64,000 nucleotides of DNA, taken from an uncultured Phascolarctobacterium sp. (GTDB lineage Bacteria; Bacillota; Negativicutes; Acidaminococcales; Acidaminococcaceae). The notes beneath the pieces were generated by a model. That model was given only the letters and a program-made list of their open reading frames with translations. It did not search any database and was not told where the DNA came from. Positions 34,896-44,351 of this stretch are shown here, one piece after another. A program made the position numbers and the translations under genes. Location: positions 4,800-68,799 of the forward strand of contig URXA01000006.1 in the NCBI GenBank assembly GCA_900551745.1, in the 5' to 3' direction. The first letter of the stretch is position 1. Each line of letters opens with the position of its first letter.

Positions 34896-36242
34896 ATGAA
34901 TACCACACCTGTTAAAATCGTAGAAACTGTTCTGCGCGATGGTCATCAGTCTCTGGCGGCTACCAGAATGCGTATTACCGATATGGTTCCTGTTCTGGAG
35001 GAACTTGACGATATGGGCTATTATGCCCTGGAGGCCTGGGGCGGCGCTACTTTTGACGCCTGCCTGCGCTTTTTAGATGAAGATCCGTGGGAACGCCTGC
35101 GTACTTTAAAAAAACACTTACAGAAAACCCCGATCCAGATGCTGCTGCGTGGCCAGAATATTTTGGGCTACAGCCATTATGCCGATGATGTTGTAAAAGA
35201 ATTTGTTAAACGTTCTGTCGATAACGGCGTTTCCATTATCCGTATTTTTGACGCTCTGAACGACACCCGCAATATGGAATGCTCGATGCGTGCCGCTAAA
35301 GAAGCAGGTGCACACGTACAGGGCGCTTTTGTTTATACTATCAGCCCCTACCATAAGGACGAAGACTTTTTAAAGGTTGCCCAGGAGCTGGTGCAAATGG
35401 GCGCCGATTCGATCTGTATCAAGGATATGGCGGGCCTGCTGTCGCCGTATAATGCCGAAAAACTGGTACGTACGCTCAAATCACAGCTTACCGTTCCGAT
35501 CGATATCCATACCCACTTTACCAGCGGTATGGGCGATATGACTTATTTAAAAGCTATCGAAGCCGGCGTCGATATGATCGATACCGCTTTATCTCCGTTC
35601 GCGCAGAGCACCGGTCAGCCCTCTACCGAGGCTATCGTTGCTACCCTGCAGGGCCATCCCCGGGATACCGGTATCGAACTGACCAAGCTGCACAAGGCGG
35701 CCGATTATTTCCGCGGCGTCAAAACACAGCTTGTTAAAGATTTTGGCCTGAACGACAATATTCCCATCGATCCTAAGGTACTCACTTTCCAGATCCCCGG
35801 CGGTATGCTGTCGAATCTGCTGAATCAGATGAAGGAAATGGGTTCTGCCGATAAATATCCAGAATTACTGGAAGAAATGCCGCGCGTACGCGCCGAGCTT
35901 GGTTATCCGCCGCTGGTAACACCTACCAGCCAGATCGTAGGCTCTATGGCTGCTTTGAATGTCACTTTAGGCCGTTACAAGATGATCCCGAATGAAGTCA
36001 AAGACCTTGTTCGCGGAAAATATGGCCGCACACCTGCGCAGATCGATCCTGAAGTCAAAAAATTGGCTATCGGTGACGAACCGCAGATCGATCATCGCCC
36101 TGCTGACGATATTGCGCCGCAAATGGAAAGCCTGAAAGCCAAACTGGCTGCTGCCGGCTATCCCAACGCCGACCTCGACGATGTTTTATCTTATGCCTTG
36201 TTCCCAGATGTTGCTTTAGCCTATTTCAAAAAACACCGTTGA
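34896..36242 (+). CDS. oxaloacetate decarboxylase/pyruvate carboxylase-type carboxyltransferase subunit
   Basis: 448-residue biotin-dependent carboxyltransferase of the OadA/PycB/transcarboxylase 5S group. Seen: VLRDGHQSLAATRM (metal and substrate site), LEAWGGATFDACLRFL, MLLRGQNILGY, FDALNDTRN, the carbamylated-lysine motif ICIKDMAGLLSP, HTHFTSGMG with two metal His, and a C-terminal PYC_OADA helical domain ending at the stop. The biotinyl domain of full OadA is missing, so it needs a separate biotin carrier, which is not in the window. Candidate roles are oxaloacetate decarboxylation, pyruvate carboxylation or transcarboxylation in succinate/propionate metabolism. Monocistronic, with its own terminator. 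Confidence 0.88.
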   Translation: MNTTPVKIVETVLRDGHQSLAATRMRITDMVPVLEELDDMGYYALEAWGGATFDACLRFLDEDPWERLRTLKKHLQKTPIQMLLRGQNILGYSHYADDVVKEFVKRSVDNGVSIIRIFDALNDTRNMECSMRAAKEAGAHVQGAFVYTISPYHKDEDFLKVAQELVQMGADSICIKDMAGLLSPYNAEKLVRTLKSQLTVPIDIHTHFTSGMGDMTYLKAIEAGVDMIDTALSPFAQSTGQPSTEAIVATLQGHPRDTGIELTKLHKAADYFRGVKTQLVKDFGLNDNIPIDPKVLTFQIPGGMLSNLLNQMKEMGSADKYPELLEEMPRVRAELGYPPLVTPTSQIVGSMAALNVTLGRYKMIPNEVKDLVRGKYGRTPAQIDPEVKKLAIGDEPQIDHRPADDIAPQMESLKAKLAAAGYPNADLDDVLSYALFPDVALAYFKKHR

Positions 36243-36252
36243 CCTGAAACAC

Positions 36253-36284
36253 AAAAGCCGTATGTCATAAGACATACGGCTTTT
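36253..36284. terminator. bidirectional intrinsic terminator
   Basis: A perfect 14-bp stem (36253-36266 with 36271-36284, loop ATAA) between the convergent carboxyltransferase gene and the end of the B12 uptake operon. Confidence 0.9.
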
Positions 36285-36312
36285 GATTTGCCTAATTTGA
36301 CAGCACTTATTT

Positions 36313-37314
36313 TTATTCAGGATATAATCCCTGTTTTATTGTTCGTAAACCATCGATAGTCCTTATACCAGTAGTATACATAAGATTAAATTTGAGCGGA
36401 TAAATACGCCTGTTCTTTACCGCTTTCATCGATTTGAATTTAGGATCTTCCATCAAATATTTGCTTGCGCTTTCAGTAGCTTTACTATAATAAGAAATAA
36501 AGATCACATCAGGGTCGTAATAAAGTAAATCTTCCTGCCCCAAGCGCAGTGACTCAACAGGCATTTTACCTCCAAGACGTTCTACCATATCGCCAACCAG
36601 CCAGTTTCTGTCATAATTTATTATATAACGCTTAGTCATTTCTATGACCATCACAGTAGGAGGCTTACGTCCTTTTATTTCTTCTTTAATTTTACTGATT
36701 TCTGTATAGATCTCATCCACATAATTCTTGGCTTTATCTTCCTCCCCAAAGATTCGTCCCATATCGAGCAGATACTGACATTCCTCCTCAATAGTTCCTT
36801 CGGGGACTGTTTTATTAGATGTAGCAACTATATATGTATTAATCCCCCTTTTTTCCCACCAGCTCGTTGTTCTAAGCCATGACGGGCTAAAGGTCGACTT
36901 CCAGCCTATAATTAAATCAGGCTGAGCTGCAACAACAGTTTCCATATCAAAGTTATGGGTACTGAACTGATGTACTTTCCTTAACTCTTCCGGATATTTT
37001 TCCTGCAACCGTCTGTAAAAAACACTTTCTTTATTAACAGAAGTAAGTGCAATTCGGTCACCTTGCTCCAAAGATAACAATGTTTCCAAATCATTAGTAA
37101 TATCCAGTACAACTCTTTCAGGTATTGCATCAAAAGTAATTTTTCTGGGATTTCCATCTGAACCATAGGTCGCAATATCTACATATTTGTCTTTGGTACC
37201 AGAAAGATTTTTACTTATCGGCTGAGGAACACATGATTGTATACAACTGCTACACAGAAAAACGCAAACAAGAAAAATTCCTACCAATATTTTGAACTTT
37301 CTTTTTCTCATCAT
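36313..37314 (-). CDS. BtuF-like periplasmic cobalamin/iron-complex binding protein
   Basis: 333-residue substrate-binding protein of the Fe(3+)/B12 (TroA-like, Peripla_BP_2) family. Seen: an N-terminal signal with KRKFKILVGIFLVCVFLCSSC, a cysteine-rich end suggesting a lipoprotein although no canonical LxxC box is present; then RVVLDITNDLETLLSL, QPDLIIGWKSTF, and DVIFISYYSK, with the long linking helix of the class. It is the last gene of the riboswitch-controlled operon, 19 bases after the second receptor. Cobalamin is inferred from the riboswitch; the protein family alone would also allow haem or siderophores. Tandem ATGs 37314/37311. Confidence 0.87.
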   Translation of the reverse strand: MMRKRKFKILVGIFLVCVFLCSSCIQSCVPQPISKNLSGTKDKYVDIATYGSDGNPRKITFDAIPERVVLDITNDLETLLSLEQGDRIALTSVNKESVFYRRLQEKYPEELRKVHQFSTHNFDMETVVAAQPDLIIGWKSTFSPSWLRTTSWWEKRGINTYIVATSNKTVPEGTIEEECQYLLDMGRIFGEEDKAKNYVDEIYTEISKIKEEIKGRKPPTVMVIEMTKRYIINYDRNWLVGDMVERLGGKMPVESLRLGQEDLLYYDPDVIFISYYSKATESASKYLMEDPKFKSMKAVKNRRIYPLKFNLMYTTGIRTIDGLRTIKQGLYPE

Positions 37315-37333
37315 TGATCAGGTACGCATTCTT

Positions 37334-39610
37334 TTAAAACTTATAATTCATGCCAATCAAGAAAGAACGTCCTGGCTGTGCATATGCGCCTTGCCCTAAA
37401 TAAGAATGAGCTTTGAGTTCATAACCTTCATTAGTTATATTATTGACCTGAAGGTATGCAGTAATATCTTTATTTATTTTGTAGTTTAGATTCATATCCA
37501 TTACGAAAAACTTACTTGCGGTAAACAGCGAACTGCAACCGCTATATAACGATGATAACAGGGAAACGTTCCATTTATCTTTCTGATAATTTAAATCAAG
37601 TGCGTATTGATTAACAGGACGATAAGCATTGATATAAGCATTAATCAAGCTTGTATCCACCTCTAGCCCCGGTTTGAAAGTCATACCATTTTTAGACTTC
37701 CATTCTTCTTTAACATGTGAATAAGAGCCAGACAAAGACCAATTCTGATCAAACTGATGCTGCACAGCTAAATTTATAGCCTGTTTTTTCTGAGTAGCGT
37801 TCAAATCTCTATCTATCCAGTCCTCCGTATCCGTATCCCAAACAGACATACAGGCAATAGCATTAGACATGTCCATATAATTATAATTAATACTGGCTGA
37901 TGTTTTCTTTGAAAAATTCTTGCGCAGCCCCATTGTCAGAGAGTAGCCTCTTTCATCCTCCAACTTCTGCTCCTGATAAAGATAGTCATCTGCATAATCT
38001 CCCAATCCTAATGGGCGGTGGATTCTTGTCCAACCAAAATAAATACTGCTGTCGTCATCAAAAGCATACTGTGTATTGATTGCGTAAGTAATCTCTGAAT
38101 TAGAACTATTCTCCTGTGTTTCGCTGCTTCCCTTCTGTGTAGTCTTAAAAGCATCATAATGCTCATATCTTATTGCCGGAGTAATCTCCCATTTGTCACC
38201 GATATGGATTTTATCCTGAATGTATCCGCGGTATGTATTACGATCTACATCCTTACGTCCATTTTTCGTACTCCAACTTTTATGATTAGCCCTGTCATAG
38301 GTCCAGCCAGTTAAAACATCATGCTGCCCATAAACTTTTCCTAATTGGAATTGAACCCCTCTGTTATCTTCCTTATGATAGCTCGGTTTCCTTATTTTAG
38401 AAACTTGGCTCGCATCAGCCCATTTATCCCAGTCTGGATGTCCTGGATATATATCCGCAGGAGCGCCTTTAAAGCCGCCATAGGAATGCCAGTAATTATG
38501 CGACTGATTATAGATTCGCACAAAACTTTCCATGCCATTTTCTTTATTGAAAGAATAAGTAACATCAATATCATTAAATGCATGAGCTGTATAAGACCCA
38601 GTAAAAGCTTGCGTATAAAATGTATTCCTATAGCCGGGATTGACCAGATCACCATAAAGCCCCTTTCTCTCCGCTTCACGAATACGAAGATATTCTTCTC
38701 TGCTCATATAACGCCAGTCCGGCGTTGTAATGGGATAACCATCCTTTCCATTAGTATGATTATACGAGACTCTAAGGCTGTGTTTATCATCGAACTCCTT
38801 GTCAATACTAAAATTTACGCCTTCATCCTTCCAAGCTGTACCACGATATCTATAAGTTTTCTTCGTCAGTCGGTCATAATATTTGGTATCCCCTGACATA
38901 TCTCTATTAGCAGATACAAAATACCTGAGCGACCCATCCTTAGAAGAGCCTGAGTAATTTGCCTTGTAAACATGGTGCCCCCAGGAACCTGTCGAAACAT
39001 CAATACTTCCGCTTGGTTCTAACGATCCCTTTCTGGTAATTATATTGATAACACCGCCTGTAGCATCAGGACCATAAACAGAAGCTCCCGGACCTTTAAT
39101 GATTTCGATTTTCTCAATATTATCAATACTTGTTATCTGGTCCAAATTAACTAAGGCTTTTGTGGTATTAGCAGTATAACCCCCTGAAAATAAGCCACTT
39201 GCAGCATTATCAACCCTTCTTCCGTCAATACATACAATAACTCTGTCATCACCATTTATTGAAACGGAAGTATTGTAATATCCGGCCGTATTATATTCAC
39301 CTCCGCGATAACCAGGGCTGTTTATATAAACACCAGGTATTCTTTTTATAGCATCCGTTAAATTTCCATAGTGACGCTCTTCTATTTCTTTTCTGGTCAC
39401 AACATCCACATCGCCGCCGGTGCGATAATAAGACTGTTCAGTGATGACGTTACCGAATTTGTCTTTGGCACCTTCTACTAACATTCCTTCCATATTAAAT
39501 TTTGCTACTGCTTCTTCATCATCGTTCTTAATCTCATCTGCTGCTGCCGCATTGGCAATAGCAGATAATAAAAACATTAGTGACAGTACTGTTTTTCCCA
39601 TTTTTTTCAT
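37334..39610 (-). CDS. TonB-dependent receptor (second, BtuB/FepA-like)
   Basis: 758-residue outer-membrane receptor. Seen: signal peptide (KKMGKTVLSLMFLLSAIANAAA), a plug domain with GDVDVVTRKEIEERHYGNLTDAIKRIPGVYI, IEKIEIIKGPGASVYGPDATGGVINIITRKG, and a 22-strand-type barrel with aromatic-rich strands ending in PGRSFLIGMNYKF, a C-terminal Phe. It is clearly a paralogue of the receptor immediately upstream, sharing the plug almost word for word while the barrel loops diverge. Co-transcribed under the cobalamin riboswitch; its ligand is probably a cobamide, inferred. Confidence 0.93.
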   Translation of the reverse strand: MKKMGKTVLSLMFLLSAIANAAAADEIKNDDEEAVAKFNMEGMLVEGAKDKFGNVITEQSYYRTGGDVDVVTRKEIEERHYGNLTDAIKRIPGVYINSPGYRGGEYNTAGYYNTSVSINGDDRVIVCIDGRRVDNAASGLFSGGYTANTTKALVNLDQITSIDNIEKIEIIKGPGASVYGPDATGGVINIITRKGSLEPSGSIDVSTGSWGHHVYKANYSGSSKDGSLRYFVSANRDMSGDTKYYDRLTKKTYRYRGTAWKDEGVNFSIDKEFDDKHSLRVSYNHTNGKDGYPITTPDWRYMSREEYLRIREAERKGLYGDLVNPGYRNTFYTQAFTGSYTAHAFNDIDVTYSFNKENGMESFVRIYNQSHNYWHSYGGFKGAPADIYPGHPDWDKWADASQVSKIRKPSYHKEDNRGVQFQLGKVYGQHDVLTGWTYDRANHKSWSTKNGRKDVDRNTYRGYIQDKIHIGDKWEITPAIRYEHYDAFKTTQKGSSETQENSSNSEITYAINTQYAFDDDSSIYFGWTRIHRPLGLGDYADDYLYQEQKLEDERGYSLTMGLRKNFSKKTSASINYNYMDMSNAIACMSVWDTDTEDWIDRDLNATQKKQAINLAVQHQFDQNWSLSGSYSHVKEEWKSKNGMTFKPGLEVDTSLINAYINAYRPVNQYALDLNYQKDKWNVSLLSSLYSGCSSLFTASKFFVMDMNLNYKINKDITAYLQVNNITNEGYELKAHSYLGQGAYAQPGRSFLIGMNYKF

Positions 39611-39690
39611 AAAATTCAGCTCTCTTTCATCAAAATATATTTTATTTAATTGGAAGTATCTAAACTAGAAGACCAATTTATTATATACAT

Positions 39691-42003
39691 TTAGAATTTT
39701 TGTGAGACACCAATCATAAAGTTGCGCCCCGGCATAGGAAAAGCACCTTTACCCATAAACGGATAGACATTTTCTTCATAACCTTCGTTAGTCAGATTAT
39801 TTAATTGCAGATAAACAGTAGTACTTTTGCTGGCATTATAGTTTATTCCTAAATCTAATACAAAAAAGCGGTTGTCGGTAAAATATTCTGTACTCATTCC
39901 CGTATACATCGTCGCCGTCAAAGCAGAAAACCATTTTTCATTTTCATAACTTAAATCAGCAACATAACGGTTTTTAGGACGAATTGTATTGATATACGCA
40001 TTGATGGTATCGTTCGTCAGCATAATACCCGGTTGAAACTGCATGCCCTGTTTGGCTGTCCAGGTTTCATCAATATAGGAATAGCTCCCGCGTATTTTCC
40101 AGAATTTTCCCAACTTGTGCCCTAAACCAAAATTAAAAGCTTTGCGGCTTTGCTTGGCATTAACAGCTTTCGTTTGCCATTTTTTTAAGTCTTCATTGCG
40201 AACAGACTGCCGCGAAATTGCATTCGACATATTTGTATAGGCAAAATTCACAAAGCCTTCCGTACTTTTAGAAAAGGTTTTTCTAAGGCCAAGAGTCCAC
40301 ACGTTTCCCTGTTCTTCCTCAAGTTTTTGATCTTGATAAAGCATGCTTTTCGCTTCATAATCGGCAGCTCTTAAAGGACGTTTTACCTGTGTCCAACCAC
40401 CAAAAATACTAAAACTAGGGTCAAAGGAATATTGGGTATTTACTGCTCCGGTTACCATAGAAAATGAACTATTCCTGTTAGACAGTTCCCCCTCGTCATT
40501 TTCTTTACTGTTTGCATCTACATGCTGGTATCTTAATGCTGGGGCGATCTCCCATTTATCACCAATATGGATTTTATCCTGAATAAAGCCGTCAAAAGTT
40601 TTCTGTCTTACGTTAACAGAACTTTTCTTCTTTGTTGTATAATTAGTGCTGAAACTTTCATGCCGTGACCAGTCCATCGTGCCACCAATCAAAATATCAT
40701 GTTTACCGACAGCTTTTCCTAACTGCATCTGTATGCCACGGTTAGAATCGTTATTACGCATTGGATCTGATTTTGAAACCAGATTGGCCTCTATAAATTC
40801 ATCCCAGCCTTGCTCCCCAGGCCACGGCATCGGCCAAGGATCATAATTTGGTCCATAATTGGCCCAATATTTATGCGACTGATCGTATACGCGAACAAAA
40901 CTTTCCATATCATGCTCTTTATCAAAAATGTACGTCAAATCCATATCGTTATTGATATGAGCAGTGTAAGATCCGTTAAACCCAAGATAATGATTAAAAT
41001 AATTACGATAACCAGGATTTTTAAAGTCTCCATATTTTCCACTATTCTTCATATCATTAAAAATACGATACCAATCGTCTTTAGACATATAACGCCAATC
41101 CGTTGCGATAATAGGATTACCATCCTTGGCATTAGTATGATTGTACGAAAAAATCAAGTGTTTAGTATCGTCAAAATATTTATCTAAACGTACATTGACT
41201 CCCTCATCTTTAAACTGAGTACCACTGAACCGGTAATCTTTGCCCGTCATATTATCATGATATTTAGTACTGCCGCCCATATCACGCATTGCTGATATGA
41301 AGTATCTGAACGATCCGTCATCGCTGGATCCTGAAAAATTGCCACGATAGACATGATGCCCCCAGGATCCTGTAGATATATCAATATTACCGGAAGGTTT
41401 AAGAGTCCCTTTACGGGTAATAATATTTATAACACCACCTGTAGCGTCTGCACCATAAATAGATGCTCCCGGTCCTTTGATAACTTCGATCGCTTCGATA
41501 TTATCAATACTCGTCACCTGGTCTATATTAGTCAACCCTGCAGTACCGCCAATACCTTGCGTCGAGCCACTCATCATCATACTGACAGCATTATCTACGC
41601 GGCGACCATCCAGACAAACTACAACTCTGCTGTCACCGTTAATACTGACATTAGTAATATAATAACTTCCTGTCCCGTATTCACCGCCGCGATAACCGGG
41701 ACTAGTAACCTGAACACCCGGAATTTTTTTGATAGCGCTTGTAATATCAGGAAAATGCCGTTTTTCAATTTCTTTGCGGGTAACAACATTCACATCACCG
41801 CCAGTTCGGTAATAAGACTGTTCAGTAATGACATTGCCAAACTTATCTTTGTCACCTTCTACCAATATCTCTTCAAGATTAAATTTAGGCACATTTTCGT
41901 TTTGTTCATTACTTTTAACTTCTTCAGCCGCACTGGCATTAGCAGTTACTGCCAGCAGCAGCAATAAACAGACAGCTTCCCCCATGTTTTTCATCAAATT
42001 CAA
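39691..42003 (-). CDS. TonB-dependent receptor (first, BtuB/FepA-like)
   Basis: 770-residue outer-membrane receptor. Seen: signal peptide (MNLMKNMGEAVCLLLLLAVT, cleavage near ASAAEE), plug with GDVNVVTRKEIEKRHFPDITSAIKKIPGV and IEVIKGPGASIYGADATGGVINIITRKG, and a barrel ending PGRNFMIGVSQKF. Between BtuD-like ATPase (146 bases upstream) and its paralogue (80 bases downstream). The paralogues differ chiefly in extracellular-loop regions, for example the Trp/Pro-rich segment near residues 385-400 here. Energised by TonB/ExbBD, which are not in the window. Confidence 0.93.
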   Translation of the reverse strand: MNLMKNMGEAVCLLLLLAVTANASAAEEVKSNEQNENVPKFNLEEILVEGDKDKFGNVITEQSYYRTGGDVNVVTRKEIEKRHFPDITSAIKKIPGVQVTSPGYRGGEYGTGSYYITNVSINGDSRVVVCLDGRRVDNAVSMMMSGSTQGIGGTAGLTNIDQVTSIDNIEAIEVIKGPGASIYGADATGGVINIITRKGTLKPSGNIDISTGSWGHHVYRGNFSGSSDDGSFRYFISAMRDMGGSTKYHDNMTGKDYRFSGTQFKDEGVNVRLDKYFDDTKHLIFSYNHTNAKDGNPIIATDWRYMSKDDWYRIFNDMKNSGKYGDFKNPGYRNYFNHYLGFNGSYTAHINNDMDLTYIFDKEHDMESFVRVYDQSHKYWANYGPNYDPWPMPWPGEQGWDEFIEANLVSKSDPMRNNDSNRGIQMQLGKAVGKHDILIGGTMDWSRHESFSTNYTTKKKSSVNVRQKTFDGFIQDKIHIGDKWEIAPALRYQHVDANSKENDEGELSNRNSSFSMVTGAVNTQYSFDPSFSIFGGWTQVKRPLRAADYEAKSMLYQDQKLEEEQGNVWTLGLRKTFSKSTEGFVNFAYTNMSNAISRQSVRNEDLKKWQTKAVNAKQSRKAFNFGLGHKLGKFWKIRGSYSYIDETWTAKQGMQFQPGIMLTNDTINAYINTIRPKNRYVADLSYENEKWFSALTATMYTGMSTEYFTDNRFFVLDLGINYNASKSTTVYLQLNNLTNEGYEENVYPFMGKGAFPMPGRNFMIGVSQKF

Positions 42004-42149
42004 CCTTCTTTCATTGATTTTTATAGCTTCTTTTTATTTCTCTTTCAGTGGGCAGTCTCTTGATAATTCCTTAATCTTAGCCCCCATTACTGCCAAAAAA
42101 TATTTCTCATCCCGCTCCCTTTTTTTATTTATTTCTTATTCACAGGTCT

Positions 42150-42923
42150 TTATTTCCAATGCTGCGGTAAATAAACTATATTCAGCTTTCCATTCAAAGG
42201 ATTATGATGCACTTTACTTTCTACGCCATATATATCGTATATAAACTTTTCTGTTAAAAGCTGTCGTGGTTCCCCCTCTCCAATGATCGAACCTTCCTGC
42301 AGTGCGATCAGTCTGTCACAGTACATAGCAGCTATATTTAGATCATGAACCGCGGCCACAACAGTCAGATCAAGGCTTTTGACAATATCCATGATCTGCA
42401 GTTGATATTTAATATCCAGATGATTAGTCGGTTCATCCAAAACTAAGCATTCTGTTTGCTGAGTCAATGCACGGGCCATGATCACTCGCTGCTGTTCACC
42501 TCCCGATAAAGTAGAAAAGTTACGTTCTTCAAAATTACCCAGGCCGACTATTTTTAACGATTCATGTGCTATTTTAAAATCTTCCAGATTATCCCGTTCT
42601 AAAAGTTTTTTATGCGGCGACCTTCCCAACATTACAACTTCTAAAACAGAAAAATCAAAGCTGTAAAAATTATGTTGTGCTACGACGGCCAATTTTAAAG
42701 CAGATTCCCTATAAGAAAGCTCATCCAGCTTTTGATTATCCATGATAATATCACCCGACGTAGGCTTTTGTACCCGATACAGACATTTCAAAAAAGTACT
42801 TTTCCCACTGCCATTTGGTCCTATTATGCCAACAAATTCTTTAGCTCGCAGAGAAAAGTCTATTCCTTTCAAAATCTCCTTCCCGCCAAGAAACATTTTT
42901 ACAGCTTCAGTAAATATTTCCAC
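42150..42923 (-). CDS. btuD: ABC transporter ATPase, BtuD/FecE-like
   Basis: ATP-binding subunit for the permease encoded just upstream. Seen: Walker A GPNGSGKST, Q-loop VVAQHNFYSFDF, signature LSGGEQQRV, Walker B CLVLDEPTNHLD and the switch HDLNIAA. The open frame begins at ATG 42944, overlapping btuC by 20 bases, but a GTG at 42923 has GGAGG eight bases upstream and gives an N terminus (MEIFTEAVKMFLGG) like other family members, leaving 1 base between the genes. About 257 residues. The gene name rests on the riboswitch context. Confidence 0.92.
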   Translation of the reverse strand: MEIFTEAVKMFLGGKEILKGIDFSLRAKEFVGIIGPNGSGKSTFLKCLYRVQKPTSGDIIMDNQKLDELSYRESALKLAVVAQHNFYSFDFSVLEVVMLGRSPHKKLLERDNLEDFKIAHESLKIVGLGNFEERNFSTLSGGEQQRVIMARALTQQTECLVLDEPTNHLDIKYQLQIMDIVKSLDLTVVAAVHDLNIAAMYCDRLIALQEGSIIGEGEPRQLLTEKFIYDIYGVESKVHHNPLNGKLNIVYLPQHWK

Positions 42924-42924
42924 A

Positions 42925-43980
42925 TCAATTTCCTCCAAAACCATATGTACGTTTAATCATTAAATAAACGAAACAAGGAGCGCCAATAAGCGAAATTAAA
43001 ATTCCTATCGGTAATTCTGTTTGCGGAATAACTATACGGCACAATCCATCAGCAAGTACTAAAAAAACAGCTCCTGTTAACGCAGCAACCGGTATAAGCT
43101 TTTTATGGTCGGTTCCTACCAGCATTCGAATTATATGCGGTACTATCAGTCCCACAAAACCAAGCATTCCTGCCGAATAAACTACGAATCCGACAATCAA
43201 AGAACTTAACAGCAAATATAACTGTCTGTATAAATGTAAATCCGTACCCAGTGTTATAGCTGACTCATCTCCTAAGAGCATTAAATTGAGCAGCCTGCTT
43301 TGTGTCCAAAAAAACAGTATCGTTAAAATAACTATAGGCGTTATCACCGATAAGTTATCCCATTGTGCTCCGGCAAAACTTCCCATCATCCAGTAAGCGA
43401 CTGTCTGCATCCCTTCTTTATTATTGGCAAAATAAACGATAAAACTGGCAAAAGCACTGCACACAGAACTAAGTGCCATACCCGCTAAAAGCAGTTTGAT
43501 GGAATTCGAACGTCCTCCAAGATTTGAAATAAACAGAACTCCCATAGAAATAGCAAAAGCACCGATAAATGCTGCAATTCCTACAAAATTTTCGCCTAAA
43601 GAAACGCCAATACCTAATAAAATTGCTGCTGTTGCTCCTAAAGAAGCCCCTGATGAAATGCCTAAAATGTAAGGATCGGCCAAAGGATTTTTGACAATAG
43701 CCTGCATAATAACACCACATACAGAAAGTCCGCTGCCAACAACTGCCGCTAAAACCAATCTTGGTAAACGTAAAAGCCATACTATATCATGTACGGCTCC
43801 ATTACCTAAAGTATCGATCGAGGTATTGCTCTGCAACTGCCAGATGACAACGTCATAAATTTCTTTTATCGGTAATTTTACTGTCCCAATACTCAAAGCC
43901 CACCCAAAAGCTATTAATAATAAAATGCCAAGGATCAGAGAAATAAATAAATAATCTTGTTCTTTGAAAATTTTTTGCAT
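42925..43980 (-). CDS. btuC: FecCD-family permease, BtuC-like
   Basis: Inner-membrane permease of 351 residues with about ten transmembrane helices. Seen: the FecCD signature RLPRLVLAAVVGSGLSVCGVIMQ (positions about 72-95), NPLADPYILGISSGASLGA, LLAGMALSSVCSAFASF, LGFVGLIVPHIIRMLVG and a C-terminal ELPIGILISLIGAPCFVYL. ATG 43980 has AAGGAG eight bases upstream, directly after the riboswitch terminator. First gene of the operon. Cobalamin specificity is inferred from the riboswitch. Confidence 0.94.
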   Translation of the reverse strand: MQKIFKEQDYLFISLILGILLLIAFGWALSIGTVKLPIKEIYDVVIWQLQSNTSIDTLGNGAVHDIVWLLRLPRLVLAAVVGSGLSVCGVIMQAIVKNPLADPYILGISSGASLGATAAILLGIGVSLGENFVGIAAFIGAFAISMGVLFISNLGGRSNSIKLLLAGMALSSVCSAFASFIVYFANNKEGMQTVAYWMMGSFAGAQWDNLSVITPIVILTILFFWTQSRLLNLMLLGDESAITLGTDLHLYRQLYLLLSSLIVGFVVYSAGMLGFVGLIVPHIIRMLVGTDHKKLIPVAALTGAVFLVLADGLCRIVIPQTELPIGILISLIGAPCFVYLMIKRTYGFGGN

Positions 43981-43995
43981 TATTACTACTCCTTA

Positions 43996-44031
43996 AACAA
44001 AAATGCCTTTTTACTCGCAAGTAAAAAGGCA
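43996..44031 (-). terminator. transcription terminator of the riboswitch expression platform
   Basis: On the minus strand GCCTTTTTACT (44030-44020) pairs with AGTAAAAAGGC (44015-44005) and is followed by TTTTTG. It lies between the cobalamin aptamer and the btuC ribosome-binding site, as expected for attenuation when B12 is bound. Confidence 0.85.
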
Positions 44032-44079
44032 AAAGGACAAACTACTCCAATCTCCTACCCATCACTCGCAGGCTCCAGA

Positions 44080-44225
44080 AACATTAAAACAAGGCAGTTC
44101 TTCTGACTCTGCTTCATTGCGCACTTCGCCTTCCCAGTTTCCCAGTGACATAATTGAAGTTTGCTAAGCATTACAGCGGCGTGACCGTGTTGGATTTACA
44201 CCAACTTATCTATTAAGTATTTTTA
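44080..44225 (-). promoter_or_regulatory. cobalamin (AdoCbl-type) riboswitch
   Basis: The minus strand contains the conserved pieces in order: GGTGTAAATCCAACACGGTC, CGCCGCTGTAA, the B12-box-like TGTCACTGGG (44141-44150), then GGGAAGGCG and GAGTCAGAAGAACTGCC, which corresponds to the conserved 3' part of the aptamer. The positions ahead of a B12-type ABC/TonB operon and of a terminator fit. Ends are approximate. Confidence 0.92.
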
Positions 44226-44291
44226 CACCTAGTTCTTTTCTTTATTTTATTTTAATTATTTTTTAATTATTAGTTATATTTTATATTTAGT

Positions 44292-44319
44292 ATTATAGCA
44301 TGATGTCCCCCCCTAGCAA
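44292..44319 (-). promoter_or_regulatory. promoter of the B12 uptake operon with G7 tract in the spacer
   Basis: On the minus strand TTGCTA (44314-44319) and TATAAT (44292-44297) are 16 bases apart; seven G (44307-44313) directly follow the -35. The leader between it and the aptamer is about 60 bases and very AT-rich. Same architecture as the promoter at 26330-26357. Confidence 0.6.
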
Positions 44320-44351
44320 GCAAAAGTTTGCATCGAGCAACTTTTTCTTGC

